64,000 bases of DNA from Faecalicatena absiana. GTDB lineage: Bacteria > Bacillota > Bacilli > Lactobacillales > Lactobacillaceae. The stretch lies in contig JAEDAG010000008.1 in the NCBI GenBank assembly GCA_017309015.1, forward strand, positions 28,900 to 92,899. The letters run 5' to 3'. Positions 9,686 through 22,227 of this stretch are shown here, in pieces (the first letter of the stretch is position 1; each line of letters opens with the position of its first letter). Both the position numbers and the translations under genes were made by a program. The notes under the pieces were generated by a model. The model was not told where the DNA came from. It saw only the letters and a list, made by a program, of their open reading frames with translations, and made no database searches.

Positions 9686-10812
9686 TGTACCTGAGTCACT
9701 TTAAGGCGGCGGGCTTTCGCAACCTGGCGCCGCTGGAGCTCGACTTTGACCCCAAGGTCAATCTTTTTTTGGGCGAAAATGCCCAAGGCAAGACGAACCT
9801 GCTGGAAGCCATCTACTTCTTGGCGCTGACGCGCTCGCACCGCACCAGCAACGACAAGGAGCTGATCGGCTTCGGGGCTGACTTTGCCAGTCTTGAAGGC
9901 CATGTCCACAAGAGCCAGGTCGAGCTGGACCTGCGCCTGGTCATCAGCAAGAAGGGCAAGCTGGCCTGGGTCAACCGGATCGAGCAGGGCCGCCTGTCCA
10001 AGTACGTTGGCCACCTGAACGCGATCCTGTTCTCCCCGGAAGACCTGGACCTGGTCAAGGGGGCGCCTGGCATCCGCCGGCGCTTCATGGACCTGGAATT
10101 CGGCCAGGTCAGTCCGGAGTATCTCTACTACGCGGGCAAGTACCGGCAGGTCCTCCAGCAGCGGAACAACTACTTGAAGCAGCTGGCCAAGGGCGGGGCG
10201 AAGGACCAGGTCCTTTTGGACGTTTTGTCCGACCAGCTGGCCCAAGCCGCCAGCGAGGTCATTGCCCGCCGCTACAAGTATTTGGCGGACTTAAGCCGCT
10301 ACGCGGCCAAGGCCTACCAGGCAATCAGCCTGGGAAGAGAAGACCTGCGGGTGATCTACCGGCCTTCAGTCAAGGAGATCAGCGAGGCGGACGCGCCCAG
10401 GCAGATCCAGGAGAAGATCAGCCAGCGCCTGGCTCAGGTCAGAGCCGATGAGCTGCGGCGGGCCACGACCCAGCTGGGCCCCCACCGCGACGACATCGAG
10501 TTCCAGCTGGGGGGCAAGAACGCCCACCTGTATGCCTCCCAGGGGCAACAGCGGACGATTGCCCTGAGCTTGAAACTGGCGGAAATCAGCTTGATCAAGC
10601 AGCTGACCAATGAAAGTCCGATCCTGCTCCTGGATGACGTGATGAGCGAACTGGACCACCTGCGGCAGGGGGCTCTGCTGACCTTTATCCAGGGCCAGAC
10701 GCAGACTTTTATCACGACGACGGATCTGGCGGGTATTTCCCGGGAAATAGCCGACCAGCCTAAGATCTACTACATTCAATCCGGACAGATTAAAGAAAAA
10801 GAGGAAGGGTAA
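9685..10812 (+). CDS. recF: DNA replication/repair protein RecF
   Basis: This SMC-like ATPase acts with RecO and RecR to load RecA at gapped DNA. It has 375 residues. Walker A is [19 protein letters not shown] near residue 30, with the ABC signature [16 protein letters not shown] and Walker [14 protein letters not shown] in the C-terminal half. It overlaps yaaA by one base and its stop codon directly abuts gyrB, so it is mid-operon. Confidence 0.96.
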   Translation: MYLSHFKAAGFRNLAPLELDFDPKVNLFLGENAQGKTNLLEAIYFLALTRSHRTSNDKELIGFGADFASLEGHVHKSQVELDLRLVISKKGKLAWVNRIEQGRLSKYVGHLNAILFSPEDLDLVKGAPGIRRRFMDLEFGQVSPEYLYYAGKYRQVLQQRNNYLKQLAKGGAKDQVLLDVLSDQLAQAASEVIARRYKYLADLSRYAAKAYQAISLGREDLRVIYRPSVKEISEADAPRQIQEKISQRLAQVRADELRRATTQLGPHRDDIEFQLGGKNAHLYASQGQQRTIALSLKLAEISLIKQLTNESPILLLDDVMSELDHLRQGALLTFIQGQTQTFITTTDLAGISREIADQPKIYYIQSGQIKEKEEG

Positions 10813-12780
<1,968 letters not shown>

Positions 12781-12791
12781 GGGAGGATTAG

Positions 12792-15260
12792 ATGGATAAC
12801 GAGAATCAAGGACAAGACCGCCGGATTCGCAATGTTGATCTGACGAAGACTATGCGCAGCTCCTTCTTGGACTACGCCATGTCGGTTATTGTCGCCCGGG
12901 CGCTTCCCGACGTGCGCGACGGCTTGAAGCCAGTCCAGCGCCGGATCCTTTACGGGATGAACGAATTGGGCGTCACGCCTGACAAGCCTTACAAGAAGAG
13001 TGCCAGAATCGTTGGGGACGTCATGGGTAAGTACCACCCGCACGGCGACTCCTCAATCTACCTGGCCATGGCCCACATGGCCCAGGACTTCGCCTACCGC
13101 TACATGCTGGTCGACGGGCACGGGAACTTCGGTTCCGTCGACGGCGACCGGCCAGCCGCCATGCGTTACACGGAAGCCCGCATGAGCAAGATTGCCGTGG
13201 AAATGCTGCGCGACATCAACAAGAACACCATCGACTGGCAGAGAAACTACGACGACACGGAAAACGAGCCAGTCGTCCTGCCAGCCAGAATCCCGAACCT
13301 TTTGGTCAACGGGTCCAGCGGGATCGCGGTCGGGATGACCACCAACATTCCGCCGCACAACTTGTCTGAGGTCATCTCCGGCATCCACATGCTGATGAAG
13401 AACCCGGACGTGACCACCAAGGAACTGATGAAGGCCATTCCAGGCCCTGACTTCCCAACTGGCGGGATCTTAATGGGCAGAAGCGGGGTGCTCCGGGCCT
13501 ACGAAAGCGGCAAGGGGAACATCGTGGTCCGGGCCAAGACCGAGATCGAGACCGAAAAGAGCGGCCGCGAGCGGATCATCGTTTCCGAAATTCCTTTCTT
13601 GGTCAACAAGGCCGAGCTGGTGCAAAAGATTGCTGAGCTGGCCCGGGAAAAGGTGATCGACGGGATTACCGGGGTGCGCGATGAATCCGACCAGAGCGGG
13701 ATGCAGATCACGATCGACATCCGCCGGGATGCCAGCGCCAGCGTGGTCTTGAACAACCTCTTCAAGGAAACCCCGATGCAGTCCAACTTCGCCATCAACA
13801 TGGTGGCGATCGTCAACGGGACGCCGAAATTCCTGACCTTGAAGCAGATGCTCCAGTACTACCTGGACCACCAGGAAGACGTCATCACCCGCCGGACCAA
13901 GTTCGACCTGGAAAAGGCCCAAGCCCGGGCCCACATCCTGGAAGGGCTGCGGATTGCCCTGGACCACATTGACGAGATCGTGACCCTGATCCGCAATTCC
14001 GAGTCCAGCGACATCGCCAAGGCCGGCTTGATCAGCCGCTTCAACCTGGACGACCGCCAGGCTCAGGCTATCCTGGACATGCGGCTGGTTCGCCTGACCG
14101 GCTTGGAGCGCGACAAGGTTGAAGGCGAATACCAAGAGCTGCTGGTCAAGATTGCCGACTACAAGGACATCCTGTCCAAGCCGGAAAGAATCGACCAGAT
14201 CATCTACGATGAGCTGCTGGACATCCAGAAGCGCTTCGGCGACAAGCGCCGGACCCAGATCACGGCCAGCGAGGTCGTGACGATCGAAGACGAGGACCTG
14301 ATCGAAGAGCAGAAGGTCCTGCTGACTTTGACCCACCAAGGCTACGTCAAGCGGATGCTGGCTGACGACTTCAAGACCCAAAACCGTGGCGGCAAGGGGA
14401 TCAAGGGGATGGGCGTCCAGAAGGGCGACTTCATTGAGCACCTGCTCTACGCAAGCACCCACGACTACCTCTTCTTCTACACCAACAAGGGCAAGGTCTA
14501 CATGAAGAAGGCCTACGAGATCCCGGAATACGGGAGAACGGCCAAGGGCCTGCCGATCGTCAACCTGCTCCAGCTCGACAAGGGCGAGCACATCCAGACC
14601 GTGGTCAGCGCGGCGCAAGGACATGAGGACGAATACGCCTTCTTCATCACCAAGCTGGGGACGGTCAAGCGGACCAAGATCAGTGAGTTTGAAAACATCA
14701 GAAACAACGGGCTGATCGCCTTGACCCTCAAGGACGGGGATGAGCTGTCCAACGTCCTGATCACTGACGGCAAGCAGAAGATCATGATTGCTACCCACCT
14801 GGGCTACGCCGTGACCTTCAAGGAAGAAGACGTCCGGGCCATGGGGAGAAGCGCGGCCGGCGTGCGCGGGATCAACCTGCGCGAGGGCGACTACGTGGTC
14901 GGCTCCGGAGTCCTGAATGAAGGCGATGAAGTCCTGACCATCTCTGAGAAGGGCTACGGCAAGCGGACCGCTGCCAGCGAGTACCCAGTCAAGGGCCGCG
15001 GCGGCAAGGGGATCCAAACGGCCAAGATTGGCGAAAAGAACGGCCCGCTGGCCGGGGTCGCGGTCGTTGACGGCAAGAGCGACATCATGCTGATCACCAC
15101 TGATGGGATCATGATCCGCTTCAAGGTCGAAGACGTCTCCCAAACCAGCCGGTCCACCATGGGCGTGCGCTTGATCAAGGTAGCCGACAAGGCCAAAGTT
15201 GCCAGCCTGGCCGTGGTGCCAGCTGAGGACGCGGCTGAAAAAGCGGCTGAGGAAGAATAA
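12792..15260 (+). CDS. gyrA: DNA gyrase subunit A
   Basis: This is the breakage-reunion subunit of gyrase. It has 822 residues. The catalytic tyrosine is in [11 protein letters not shown] near residue 122, and the quinolone-resistance region reads [12 protein letters not shown], i.e. Ser at the usual Ser83-like position with Ile where Asp87/Glu is normally counted a few residues later. The C-terminal beta-pinwheel includes a GyrA box-like [11 protein letters not shown] and further GRGGKGIQ repeats. GGAGG precedes the ATG. It ends the operon before a long hairpin. Confidence 0.97.
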   Translation: MDNENQGQDRRIRNVDLTKTMRSSFLDYAMSVIVARALPDVRDGLKPVQRRILYGMNELGVTPDKPYKKSARIVGDVMGKYHPHGDSSIYLAMAHMAQDFAYRYMLVDGHGNFGSVDGDRPAAMRYTEARMSKIAVEMLRDINKNTIDWQRNYDDTENEPVVLPARIPNLLVNGSSGIAVGMTTNIPPHNLSEVISGIHMLMKNPDVTTKELMKAIPGPDFPTGGILMGRSGVLRAYESGKGNIVVRAKTEIETEKSGRERIIVSEIPFLVNKAELVQKIAELAREKVIDGITGVRDESDQSGMQITIDIRRDASASVVLNNLFKETPMQSNFAINMVAIVNGTPKFLTLKQMLQYYLDHQEDVITRRTKFDLEKAQARAHILEGLRIALDHIDEIVTLIRNSESSDIAKAGLISRFNLDDRQAQAILDMRLVRLTGLERDKVEGEYQELLVKIADYKDILSKPERIDQIIYDELLDIQKRFGDKRRTQITASEVVTIEDEDLIEEQKVLLTLTHQGYVKRMLADDFKTQNRGGKGIKGMGVQKGDFIEHLLYASTHDYLFFYTNKGKVYMKKAYEIPEYGRTAKGLPIVNLLQLDKGEHIQTVVSAAQGHEDEYAFFITKLGTVKRTKISEFENIRNNGLIALTLKDGDELSNVLITDGKQKIMIATHLGYAVTFKEEDVRAMGRSAAGVRGINLREGDYVVGSGVLNEGDEVLTISEKGYGKRTAASEYPVKGRGGKGIQTAKIGEKNGPLAGVAVVDGKSDIMLITTDGIMIRFKVEDVSQTSRSTMGVRLIKVADKAKVASLAVVPAEDAAEKAAEEE

Positions 15261-15320
15261 GACTTAAGAAAATTAAGAATAAGGGGCTAAAAGCTAAAAT
15301 AATAACTTTTTGCTCCAAGC

Positions 15321-15405
15321 CAAAAAATTACCAGACTTTTCCGTGTAATAGTTTATGGAACGAAAAAAGTTCCGGATCACGTGGAAAAATGTTTGGTAAT
15401 TTTTT
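15321..15405 (+). terminator. Long branched terminator after gyrA
   Basis: An outer stem pairs AAAAAATTACCA (from 15322) with TGGTAATTTTTT (to 15405), with inner pairings TTTTCC/GGAAAA and GGAAC/GTTCC. It ends in a T-run. The 3' arm overlaps the putative -35 of the rpsF promoter, so termination and initiation share sequence. Confidence 0.65.
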
Positions 15406-15510
15406 GTTATTTGTGCTAGAATTAGTCATTGCGAGTAATTAGAACCAATTACTCCTTGTTCTTGATTTTAGCCAAGAACCATTTAGTCCAAAAGGAGGTG
15501 CAATAGTCTT
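15393..15510 (+). promoter_or_regulatory. rpsF promoter and structured leader
   Basis: TTGGTA (15393-15398) and TAGAAT (15417-15422) with 18 bases between look like a promoter. The leader of about 80 bases has two small hairpins, AGTAATT/AATTACT and GTTCTTG/CAAGAAC (about 15455-15478), before AAAGGAGGTG. Such leaders can bind the S6:S18 complex; that role is inference. Confidence 0.5.
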
Positions 15511-15804
15511 ATGTCAACCAAGTACGAAGTTACTTACATCATCAAGCCAGACGTTGATGAAGAAGCAAAGAAGGCCATTATTGACAAGTACACTAAGGTG
15601 ATCGCTGACAATGGTGGTGAAATGGTTGAAGCTAAGGACTGGGGCAAGCGTCGTTTCGCATACGAAATCGAAAAGTATCGTGAAGGTAGTTACTACATCA
15701 TGACCTTTACTGCCAACGACGCTGCTGCTGTCAACGAATTTGCCCGTTTGAGCAAGATCGACGACTCAGTTCTGCGTTCAATGACTGTTAAGCTGGACAA
15801 GTAG
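15511..15804 (+). CDS. rpsF: 30S ribosomal protein S6
   Basis: This is small-subunit protein S6, which binds S18. It has 97 residues, a normal length, beginning [20 protein letters not shown] and containing [20 protein letters not shown], the conserved central strand. It is preceded by a strong AAAGGAGGTG site. It leads the rpsF-ssb-rpsR operon. Confidence 0.97.
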   Translation: MSTKYEVTYIIKPDVDEEAKKAIIDKYTKVIADNGGEMVEAKDWGKRRFAYEIEKYREGSYYIMTFTANDAAAVNEFARLSKIDDSVLRSMTVKLDK

Positions 15805-15858
15805 TCCACCAAGAAATAAATTGTAGTTTTCCGTAATAAAGGATAGGAGGAAATGAGT

Positions 15859-16455
15859 ATGATTAATAGCGTTGTACTTGTTGGCCGTTTAACACGTGAT
15901 CCTGAATTACGTACCACTGGGAGCGGCATCTCGGTTGCTACGTTCACTCTTGCCGTAGACCGGCAATTCTCAAATGCCAATGGGCAAAGAGACGCGGACT
16001 TTATCAACTGTGTCATCTGGCGCAAGTCAGCAGAGAACTTCTGCAACTTCACCAGCAAGGGCAGCTTGGTCGGCATCCAAGGCCGCATCCAAACCAGAAG
16101 CTACGATAACAAAGACGGGCAGCGGGTTTATGTAACGGAAGTCGTCGTTGACAACTTCGCCCTGCTGGAATCACGCCGTGAGCGTGAAGCCCGTCAGCAA
16201 CAAGGCGGTTTTGGCGGCAACAGCTATGGCCAAGGCGGCGGTGCATATGGTGCCGGCAACTACGGCTCAGGCTTTGGCGGCAATAACAACAACGCCTTTG
16301 GCAGCAGCCAAGGCAGCGCTCCAAGCGCTGGCAACGGCTCAAGCCTGAATGAAGATAATAAGAAGGACGACTTCGGGAACGCCGGGTCAAACGCCAACCC
16401 GTTTGACAATTCCGACGGCTCGATCAACGTCTCAAATGACGATCTTCCATTTTAA
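15859..16455 (+). CDS. ssb: Single-stranded DNA-binding protein
   Basis: This OB-fold protein coats single-stranded DNA and recruits replication and repair partners through its tail. From ATG at 15859 it has 198 residues, beginning [18 protein letters not shown]. The upstream ATG at 15853 lies only two bases after GGAGG, so the second ATG is preferred. The OB domain covers about residues 1-108, followed by a Gly/Asn/Gln-rich flexible linker and the acidic tip DDLPF, the partner-binding peptide. Confidence 0.96.
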   Translation: MINSVVLVGRLTRDPELRTTGSGISVATFTLAVDRQFSNANGQRDADFINCVIWRKSAENFCNFTSKGSLVGIQGRIQTRSYDNKDGQRVYVTEVVVDNFALLESRREREARQQQGGFGGNSYGQGGGAYGAGNYGSGFGGNNNNAFGSSQGSAPSAGNGSSLNEDNKKDDFGNAGSNANPFDNSDGSINVSNDDLPF

Positions 16456-16486
16456 CTAAAATCTAGAAAAGAAAGGATCTGAAGAC

Positions 16487-16723
16487 ATGCCTCAACAAAG
16501 AAGAGGTGGTCGTCGTCGTCGCAAGGTTGACTTCATCGCAGCTAACCACATCGACTACGTAGACTACAAGGATGTTGATCTGTTGAAACGTTTTATCTCA
16601 GAAAGAGGTAAAATCTTGCCACGTCGTGTCACTGGTACTAGCGCTAAGAACCAACGCAAGGTTGCCAACGCTATCAAGAGAGCCCGGATCATGGGTCTCC
16701 TGCCATTCGTAGCTGAAGACTAA
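16487..16723 (+). CDS. rpsR: 30S ribosomal protein S18
   Basis: This small-subunit protein partners S6. It has 78 residues, starting [17 protein letters not shown] and containing [19 protein letters not shown], a strong S18 signature. It is the third gene of rpsF-ssb-rpsR, 31 bases after ssb, and is followed by a clear terminator. Confidence 0.97.
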   Translation: MPQQRRGGRRRRKVDFIAANHIDYVDYKDVDLLKRFISERGKILPRRVTGTSAKNQRKVANAIKRARIMGLLPFVAED

Positions 16724-16757
16724 GTCTTCTGACGTGCGGATCACAATACGTAAGAAG

Positions 16758-16797
16758 AGGACTGAGCATTCCAAGAGAATGCTTGGTCCTTTTTGTT
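16758..16797 (+). terminator. Terminator after rpsR
   Basis: Hairpin AGGAC-TG-AGCATTC / GAATGCT-TG-GTCCT is followed by TTTTTGTTTT. Confidence 0.85.
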
Positions 16798-16859
16798 TTC
16801 CCTCCTGGTAGGTTATAATAGAAAATAGTTTAATCTACTTTTTAACGTGGAAGAATTTT

Positions 16860-18881
16860 ATGAAGCAATTTTTACGCAAACTTGAATTGCCAGAGTTTGT
16901 GCGGGACAGCAGACTGACGGTGGCGGTCATCGCCATCATCGTCTTGGAACTGCTCAGCACTTTTTTTGCCTTCTTTATCAACCGGATCTTTGGGGTGGCA
17001 CTGCTGCTGATCTTTGTCTTCTCCCTGTTCTGGGTCGTTTTCGGCATTTACATTCTGGCAAAGAACACCAACAACTACGCGGCCAACCTGTCCTACCGGA
17101 TCAAGCGGGGGGAGCAGGAAGCCATGATCAAGATGCCGCTGGGGATTCTGCTTTATGACGAATCGCGCCGGATCCAATGGGTCAACCCCTACCTGCAGCT
17201 CTATTTGGGTGAAAAGGACGTCATCGGCCAGATCATCGGGGAGGTCGATGAGAGCCTGGGGCAGCTTTTGGAAGATGCCTTGAACGCCAAGACTTCGGAA
17301 AGCAAGGTCGTCAAGTGGGATGGTCACCAGTTCGAAATGGTGGTCCAAGACAGCATTGGGGTCATCTACCTGCTGGACATCACCCGCTACGCGGACATTG
17401 CCGACAAGTACAAGGCCGAGCGCCTGGCCATCGGGCAGATCTTCATTGACAACTACGATGAATTGAGCGAGCGCATGCATGACCAGGAGCTGGCCAGAAC
17501 CAGCACCTACCTGCAGACGACCTTGAATGACTACGCCAAGAAGTTCAGGGCCTACCTCAAGCGGATCGATGAGGACCACTTCCTGCTCTTGACCCACCTG
17601 CATGACCTGGAGGCCATGGAAGACGACAAGTTCTCGGTCTTGGACAAGATCCGTTTGGAAACCAGCCGCAACAACACGCCCCTGACCTTGTCCGTCGGGA
17701 TCGCCTATGGGGGCGACTCTCTGCGCAAGATTGCCAACCAGGCCCAGGCCAACCTGGACCTGGCCTTGGGGCGGGGGGGCGACCAGGTCGTCCTCCGGGA
17801 ATTGGGCCAGATGGCCAGATTCTATGGCGGAAAGTCCAATCCCATGGAGAAACGGACCCGCGTCCGGGCTAGAATGGTCTCTCAGGCCCTCAGTGAGCTC
17901 TTTAAGGATGCTGACCAAGTCTTCGTTCAAGGGCATCAGCGGCCTGATATGGACTCTGTCGGCAGCGGGATCGGGGTCGTCAAGATTGCCCGCCTGCATG
18001 GGGTCAAGGCCCGCTTTTTGCTGGATACCGCCCACTGCAACTACGACGTTGACCGCTTGGTCAAGAAGATGCAGGCAGCCAGCCCGGACCTGGACCTGTT
18101 TATCGATCCGGAAGAAGCCAATCTGGAAGCGACTGACAACTCGCTGCTGGTCATGGTGGACCACTCCAAGTACTCCATTACCTACGACCAGCCGCTTTAC
18201 GACCGTTTGAAGAACCGGATCGTGGTCATCGACCACCACCGGCGGGGGGAGGAATTCCCAGAGAACCCAATGCTGACCTATGTTGAGCCTTATGCCTCAT
18301 CAGCCAGCGAACTGGTGACTGAAATGGTTGAATACCAGCAGCCGGCGGACGGCAACCGGGTCTTGACCAATCTGGAAGCTACGGCCATGCTGGCCGGGAT
18401 CACGGTCGACTCCAAGGAGTTCTCCCTGCGGACCGGGACCAGAACTTTTGACGCGGCCAGCTACCTGCGCTCTATTGGAGCCAATTCGGCAACCGTGTCC
18501 GAGCTGTTGAAGGAAGACATCAACAGCTTCCTGGTCAGAACCCACTTGGTGGCCAGCCTGCAGATGCTGCGGCCAAAGATGGCGGTCATGCAGGGGCCGG
18601 AAAACAAGGTCATCGACCCAATCCTGACGGCCCAGGCGGCCGATACGGCCCTGGATTTGGAAGGGGTCTCGGCTTCTTTTGCCATCACCAGACGCGCCGG
18701 CGACACGATTGGGATTTCTGCCCGGTCGATGGGTCATATCAACGTCCAGGTGATCATGGAGAAGCTGGGCGGCGGTGGCCACTTGTCCAACGCGGCCACG
18801 CAGCTGAAGGACGTGTCGGTTGAAGAGGCCTGCAAGCGGCTGCTGGCCGCGATCGACGAGTATTTGCAGGAAAACAGCTAG
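16860..18881 (+). CDS. gdpP: Cyclic-di-AMP phosphodiesterase GdpP
   Basis: This membrane enzyme hydrolyses c-di-AMP to pApA, controlling potassium/osmotic balance and wall stress. It has 673 residues. Two N-terminal membrane helices (about 20-65) are followed by a PAS-like domain, a degenerate GGDEF domain and the DHH/DHHA1 catalytic module. Metal-site motifs are RPDMDSVGSG, MVDHSKYS and IDHHRRG, and the DHHA1 motif is GGGGHLSNAA. It precedes rplI by 60 bases in the usual gdpP-rplI-dnaB order. Confidence 0.95.
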   Translation: MKQFLRKLELPEFVRDSRLTVAVIAIIVLELLSTFFAFFINRIFGVALLLIFVFSLFWVVFGIYILAKNTNNYAANLSYRIKRGEQEAMIKMPLGILLYDESRRIQWVNPYLQLYLGEKDVIGQIIGEVDESLGQLLEDALNAKTSESKVVKWDGHQFEMVVQDSIGVIYLLDITRYADIADKYKAERLAIGQIFIDNYDELSERMHDQELARTSTYLQTTLNDYAKKFRAYLKRIDEDHFLLLTHLHDLEAMEDDKFSVLDKIRLETSRNNTPLTLSVGIAYGGDSLRKIANQAQANLDLALGRGGDQVVLRELGQMARFYGGKSNPMEKRTRVRARMVSQALSELFKDADQVFVQGHQRPDMDSVGSGIGVVKIARLHGVKARFLLDTAHCNYDVDRLVKKMQAASPDLDLFIDPEEANLEATDNSLLVMVDHSKYSITYDQPLYDRLKNRIVVIDHHRRGEEFPENPMLTYVEPYASSASELVTEMVEYQQPADGNRVLTNLEATAMLAGITVDSKEFSLRTGTRTFDAASYLRSIGANSATVSELLKEDINSFLVRTHLVASLQMLRPKMAVMQGPENKVIDPILTAQAADTALDLEGVSASFAITRRAGDTIGISARSMGHINVQVIMEKLGGGGHLSNAATQLKDVSVEEACKRLLAAIDEYLQENS

Positions 18882-18940
18882 GCCGGCAGGAAACAATGGC
18901 AATACTAGAAAGATAAGCGACAAGCAAAGGAGAAGGACTC

Positions 18941-19393
18941 ATGAAAGTTATTTTTATGCAAGATGTTAAGGGCCGCGGCAAGCGGGGACAAGTCAAGAAC
19001 GTGCCAGACGGCTACGCGCAAAACTTCCTGATCAAGCGCGGCCTGGCCAAGGAAGCCAACAAAGGCAACCTGAACACCCTGAAGCGGGTGGAAGCCAACG
19101 AAAAGGCTGAATACGAGGCTCAAAAGGCTGAAGCCGAAGCCATCAAGGCCAAGCTGGAAGCAGACGGCACGGTCGTTGAACTGAAGTCCAAGGCCGGCGC
19201 GGATGCCCGCCTGTTCGGCTCAGTTTCCGGCAAGAAGATCGTGGCAGCTCTGGACCAGCAGTTTGGCATCAAGCTTGACAAGCGCAAGCTGAACCTGCCA
19301 GAGCCAATCAAGGCCCTGGGCTACACCAACGTGCCAGTCAAGCTCTTCAAGGGCGTTGAATCCAAGGTGCGGGTGCACATTACTGAAGAATAA
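18941..19393 (+). CDS. rplI: 50S ribosomal protein L9
   Basis: This two-domain large-subunit protein has 150 residues. It starts [20 protein letters not shown] and the N-domain signature continues [21 protein letters not shown] long connecting helix (about 45-75) leads to the C-domain. AAGGAGAAGG precedes the ATG. dnaB follows after 62 bases. Confidence 0.97.
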   Translation: MKVIFMQDVKGRGKRGQVKNVPDGYAQNFLIKRGLAKEANKGNLNTLKRVEANEKAEYEAQKAEAEAIKAKLEADGTVVELKSKAGADARLFGSVSGKKIVAALDQQFGIKLDKRKLNLPEPIKALGYTNVPVKLFKGVESKVRVHITEE

Positions 19394-19455
19394 GCCGGAA
19401 AAGGCCGGGCCAGAGCGGATTTTTGTTAATGATTTGGAAGATGTGATGGAGACTC

Positions 19456-20829
19456 ATGGATAACCTGCTTGCACAACAAGTCCCGCATGACGCTGCCGCT
19501 GAAAAGGCCGTCCTGGGGGCAATCTTTATCGATCCGGAAGCGATCAACGACGTCAGCGCGGTGCTGGAAGCCACCGACTTCTATGACCACGCCAACCGGA
19601 TCATCTATTCGGCCATGCTCAAATTGGCTGACGAGGGCCAGTCCATTGACCCGGTAACCATCCAGGCGGAACTGGAGCGGCGGGGGCAGCTGGATGAGAT
19701 TGGGGATATTTCCTACATTACCGACCTGCTGGGGGCCACGCCGACCTCTTACCACGTCAAGGACTACGCCAAGCTGGTCCATCAGAAGTCAGTCCTGCGC
19801 AATCTGATCAATGCCAGCCAGAAGATCATCACCAATGCCGTCCAGGGGGCGGATCCGGTAGAAGACATCCTGTCTGACGCCGAAAGCGAGATCATGAACG
19901 TCTCCAGCCAGCGGGGCAGCAATGGCTTCCATGACATCGAGAAACTGGTTAAAGAGGCGGTCCGTCAGATCACCGAGAACGCCAAGAACCACGATACCGT
20001 TACCGGGCTTAGGACGGGCTTCAAGGGGCTGGATGAGATGACGACGGGCTTGCACGAAGATGAATTGATCATCTTGGCTGCCCGGCCCGGGGTTGGTAAG
20101 ACTTCGTTCGCGATGAACATTGCCAAGAACGTGGCCTTGGAAGGGCGCCAGCCGGTCGCCGTCTTCTCGCTGGAAATGTCAGGCGAGCAATTGGTGCAGC
20201 GCTTGATCGCCTCAACGGGACTGATTGACTCCCAGCACCTGCGGACCGGGAATCTGGACAGTGAGGACTGGTCGCGCCTGGAGCTGGCGGCCGGCGGCTT
20301 GAGCAAGGCGCCGTTGTTTATTGACGACACGCCCGGAATCAAGATCAGCGAGATCCGTTCAGAGGCTTTGAACCTGCAAAAGCAGGAGGGCAAGCTGGGC
20401 CTGGTCGTAATCGACTACTTGCAGCTGATTGAAGGGCCAAGAAGCGAATCCCGCCAGCAAGAAGTTTCCGCGATCTCGCGGCAATTGAAGAAGATGGCCA
20501 AGGAATTGCACGTGCCGGTCATTGCCCTGTCCCAGCTGTCCCGGTCGGTTGAGCAGCGCCAGGACAAGCGGCCGATCCTGTCTGACCTGCGTGAATCCGG
20601 GTCAATCGAACAGGACGCCGACATCGTCGGCTTTTTGTACAGAGAAGACTACTACCGCGATGAAGATGGCGGCGACGGCGATGACAAGAAGGACGGGGAC
20701 GACCCGGAAAACGTCGAGATCGAAGTCATCATCGAGAAGAACCGTTCCGGGCGAAGAGGCTCCACCAAGCTGATGTTCTCCAAGCCTTACAACCGCTTCT
20801 CCAACATCCTCGACCAGCCTGAAAATTAA
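19456..20829 (+). CDS. dnaB: Replicative DNA helicase
   Basis: This hexameric helicase (DnaC in Bacillus naming) unwinds the fork. It has 457 residues. The N-terminal primase-binding domain (DAAAEKAVLGAIFIDPEAI) is followed by the RecA-like domain with Walker A ARPGVGKTSFAMNIA near residue 215, Walker B LVVIDYLQLI, and the LRESGSIEQDADIV motif. An acidic Asp/Gly-rich insert near residues 400-420 is a slight oddity. A terminator follows. Confidence 0.97.
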   Translation: MDNLLAQQVPHDAAAEKAVLGAIFIDPEAINDVSAVLEATDFYDHANRIIYSAMLKLADEGQSIDPVTIQAELERRGQLDEIGDISYITDLLGATPTSYHVKDYAKLVHQKSVLRNLINASQKIITNAVQGADPVEDILSDAESEIMNVSSQRGSNGFHDIEKLVKEAVRQITENAKNHDTVTGLRTGFKGLDEMTTGLHEDELIILAARPGVGKTSFAMNIAKNVALEGRQPVAVFSLEMSGEQLVQRLIASTGLIDSQHLRTGNLDSEDWSRLELAAGGLSKAPLFIDDTPGIKISEIRSEALNLQKQEGKLGLVVIDYLQLIEGPRSESRQQEVSAISRQLKKMAKELHVPVIALSQLSRSVEQRQDKRPILSDLRESGSIEQDADIVGFLYREDYYRDEDGGDGDDKKDGDDPENVEIEVIIEKNRSGRRGSTKLMFSKPYNRFSNILDQPEN

Positions 20830-20835
20830 TTGATA

Positions 20836-20867
20836 AGGACTTGCAGATTTTGTTGCAGGTCCTTTTT
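20836..20867 (+). terminator. Terminator after dnaB
   Basis: Hairpin AGGAC-T-TGCA / TGCA-G-GTCCT is followed by TTTTTG. Confidence 0.8.
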
Positions 20868-21747
20868 GTTTGGAGCGGAAGCTGTTTGTCCTTTAATTTT
20901 TTCATGAAAAAATTAAAATAAGAGATAGATAAGCAATCATCAATAAGCAAAGAAGTGAGCCAATGATACCTGAAATACTGTTGGAGTACGACGTGCCAGC
21001 GGGGATGCTGATCTTCCAAACAATCTACATCAAAGACAAGCGGCCCTCAACGCAGGCCTTAATGCATGCTGAGGCAGCAGTGTGCGTTTATGCGGTCTGC
21101 CGGACCTACTCCGTGTTTCTGCGCGTGGACGGGCGAGTTGACGAGTACAGACTGGTCGTGCTTGCCAACCTGCTGGCCAGCATTGCCCAAGCCGTGGCCG
21201 TCTTCTTCGTCTTTTTGTTCTTCTTGCGCCTGACCAGCCGGCAGGTGGACAAGAAGTTGGCCCTGGCCTGCGCCATTCCGCTGCTGGTCTTTGTCGCCTT
21301 CTTGCTGGTGCCGCCTTTGCGCGACCACGTCTACGTGATCTCCAGCCGCAGTGAGTACGTCAGCGGCCCCTGGAGCTGGATCGGCCTCTTGTATGCGGCG
21401 GTCTACGTGGTCATGATCATCGTGACCGCGACCATCCACCAGGATGACTTCCAGAACCGCTACGCGGCGGTCGTGGCACTGGGGCTGTTTTTGCTTTTGG
21501 CCAACTATATTGACTACCGCTTCGCGACCCGGATCGACACCTTCATCCTGGCCCTCTGTCTGACGGCTTTTGCCACGATTCTGGACGCGGAGAGCTACGA
21601 CAGGCTGCGGAAGATCTCGCTTTATTACGTTGAGGGCGAGAAAACTTGGCATTTCGATGCCGAGTTGAATCGCCCTCTTTTTTTTTGCTTTAACGCGTGA
21701 ACATTAGTTCGGTATGCGATATAATATAAATAGCTAAAGGACTGAAA

Positions 21748-22205
21748 TTTCTGGAAGAAGGTACAACTCATATAGTTAAATACGAATTCAGGAATGATGA
21801 GTCAGATATCATCCATGGACGAGGCTACGCATACAACCTCAATTACCACATCGTCTGGTGTACCAAGTATCGCAACCAAGCCTTGGCTAATCCGATTATT
21901 GTCGATTCACTCAAGGACAAGATCCTTCAGATCTGCCGTGAGAATGAGTATACGGTCAAGGCCTTGGAAATAATGCCAACTCACGTGCATATTCTGCTGT
22001 CTGCCAAACCCAAAGAGAGCGTGACAAATATCGTCAGGAAGCTCAAAGGCATTACGGCCAAGTGGCTTTTTGAAAAGTATCCGGAAACGATGAAGGAATA
22101 CTTCTGGGGTGGTCACCGAGCTATTACGCAGGAAGCATTGGAGTGACAACCGAAGCTGTCGTCAAGAAATACATTGAGACGCAATGGGATAGACCGTTTC
22201 ACTAA
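21748..22205 (+). pseudogene. tnpA: TnpA (HUH Y1 transposase), defective, copy 1
   Basis: TnpA cuts and rejoins single-stranded IS ends. The HUH motif is present in PTHVHILLSAK. After FWGGH the frame is broken: the expected LWSPSYY-type stretch is missing about ten bases, and the remaining YAGSIGVTTEAVVKKYIETQ, with the catalytic-type Tyr, continues in another frame to TAA at 22203. At the position where copy 2 has ATG, this copy has TTT (21748-21750), so the N-terminal start is lost too. Probably inactive. Confidence 0.85.
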
Positions 22206-22227
22206 ACGCTAGAAAGGAGGAAGCGAC

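Noticed and set aside
9682..10245. Antisense frame opposite recF
   Set aside because: Leu/Val/Gln-rich low-complexity translation typical of the reverse of a GC-rich gene.
13470..15143. 557-codon open frame antisense to gyrA
   Set aside because: It mirrors the GC-rich third positions of gyrA, has no recognisable domain and no ribosome site; it is a shadow frame.
15853..15858. ssb start at ATG 15853
   Set aside because: Only two bases from GGAGG; the next ATG has normal spacing and the conserved [10 protein letters not shown] start.
16872..18239. 455-codon open frame antisense to gdpP
   Set aside because: Same codon-bias artefact; gdpP is complete and well supported.
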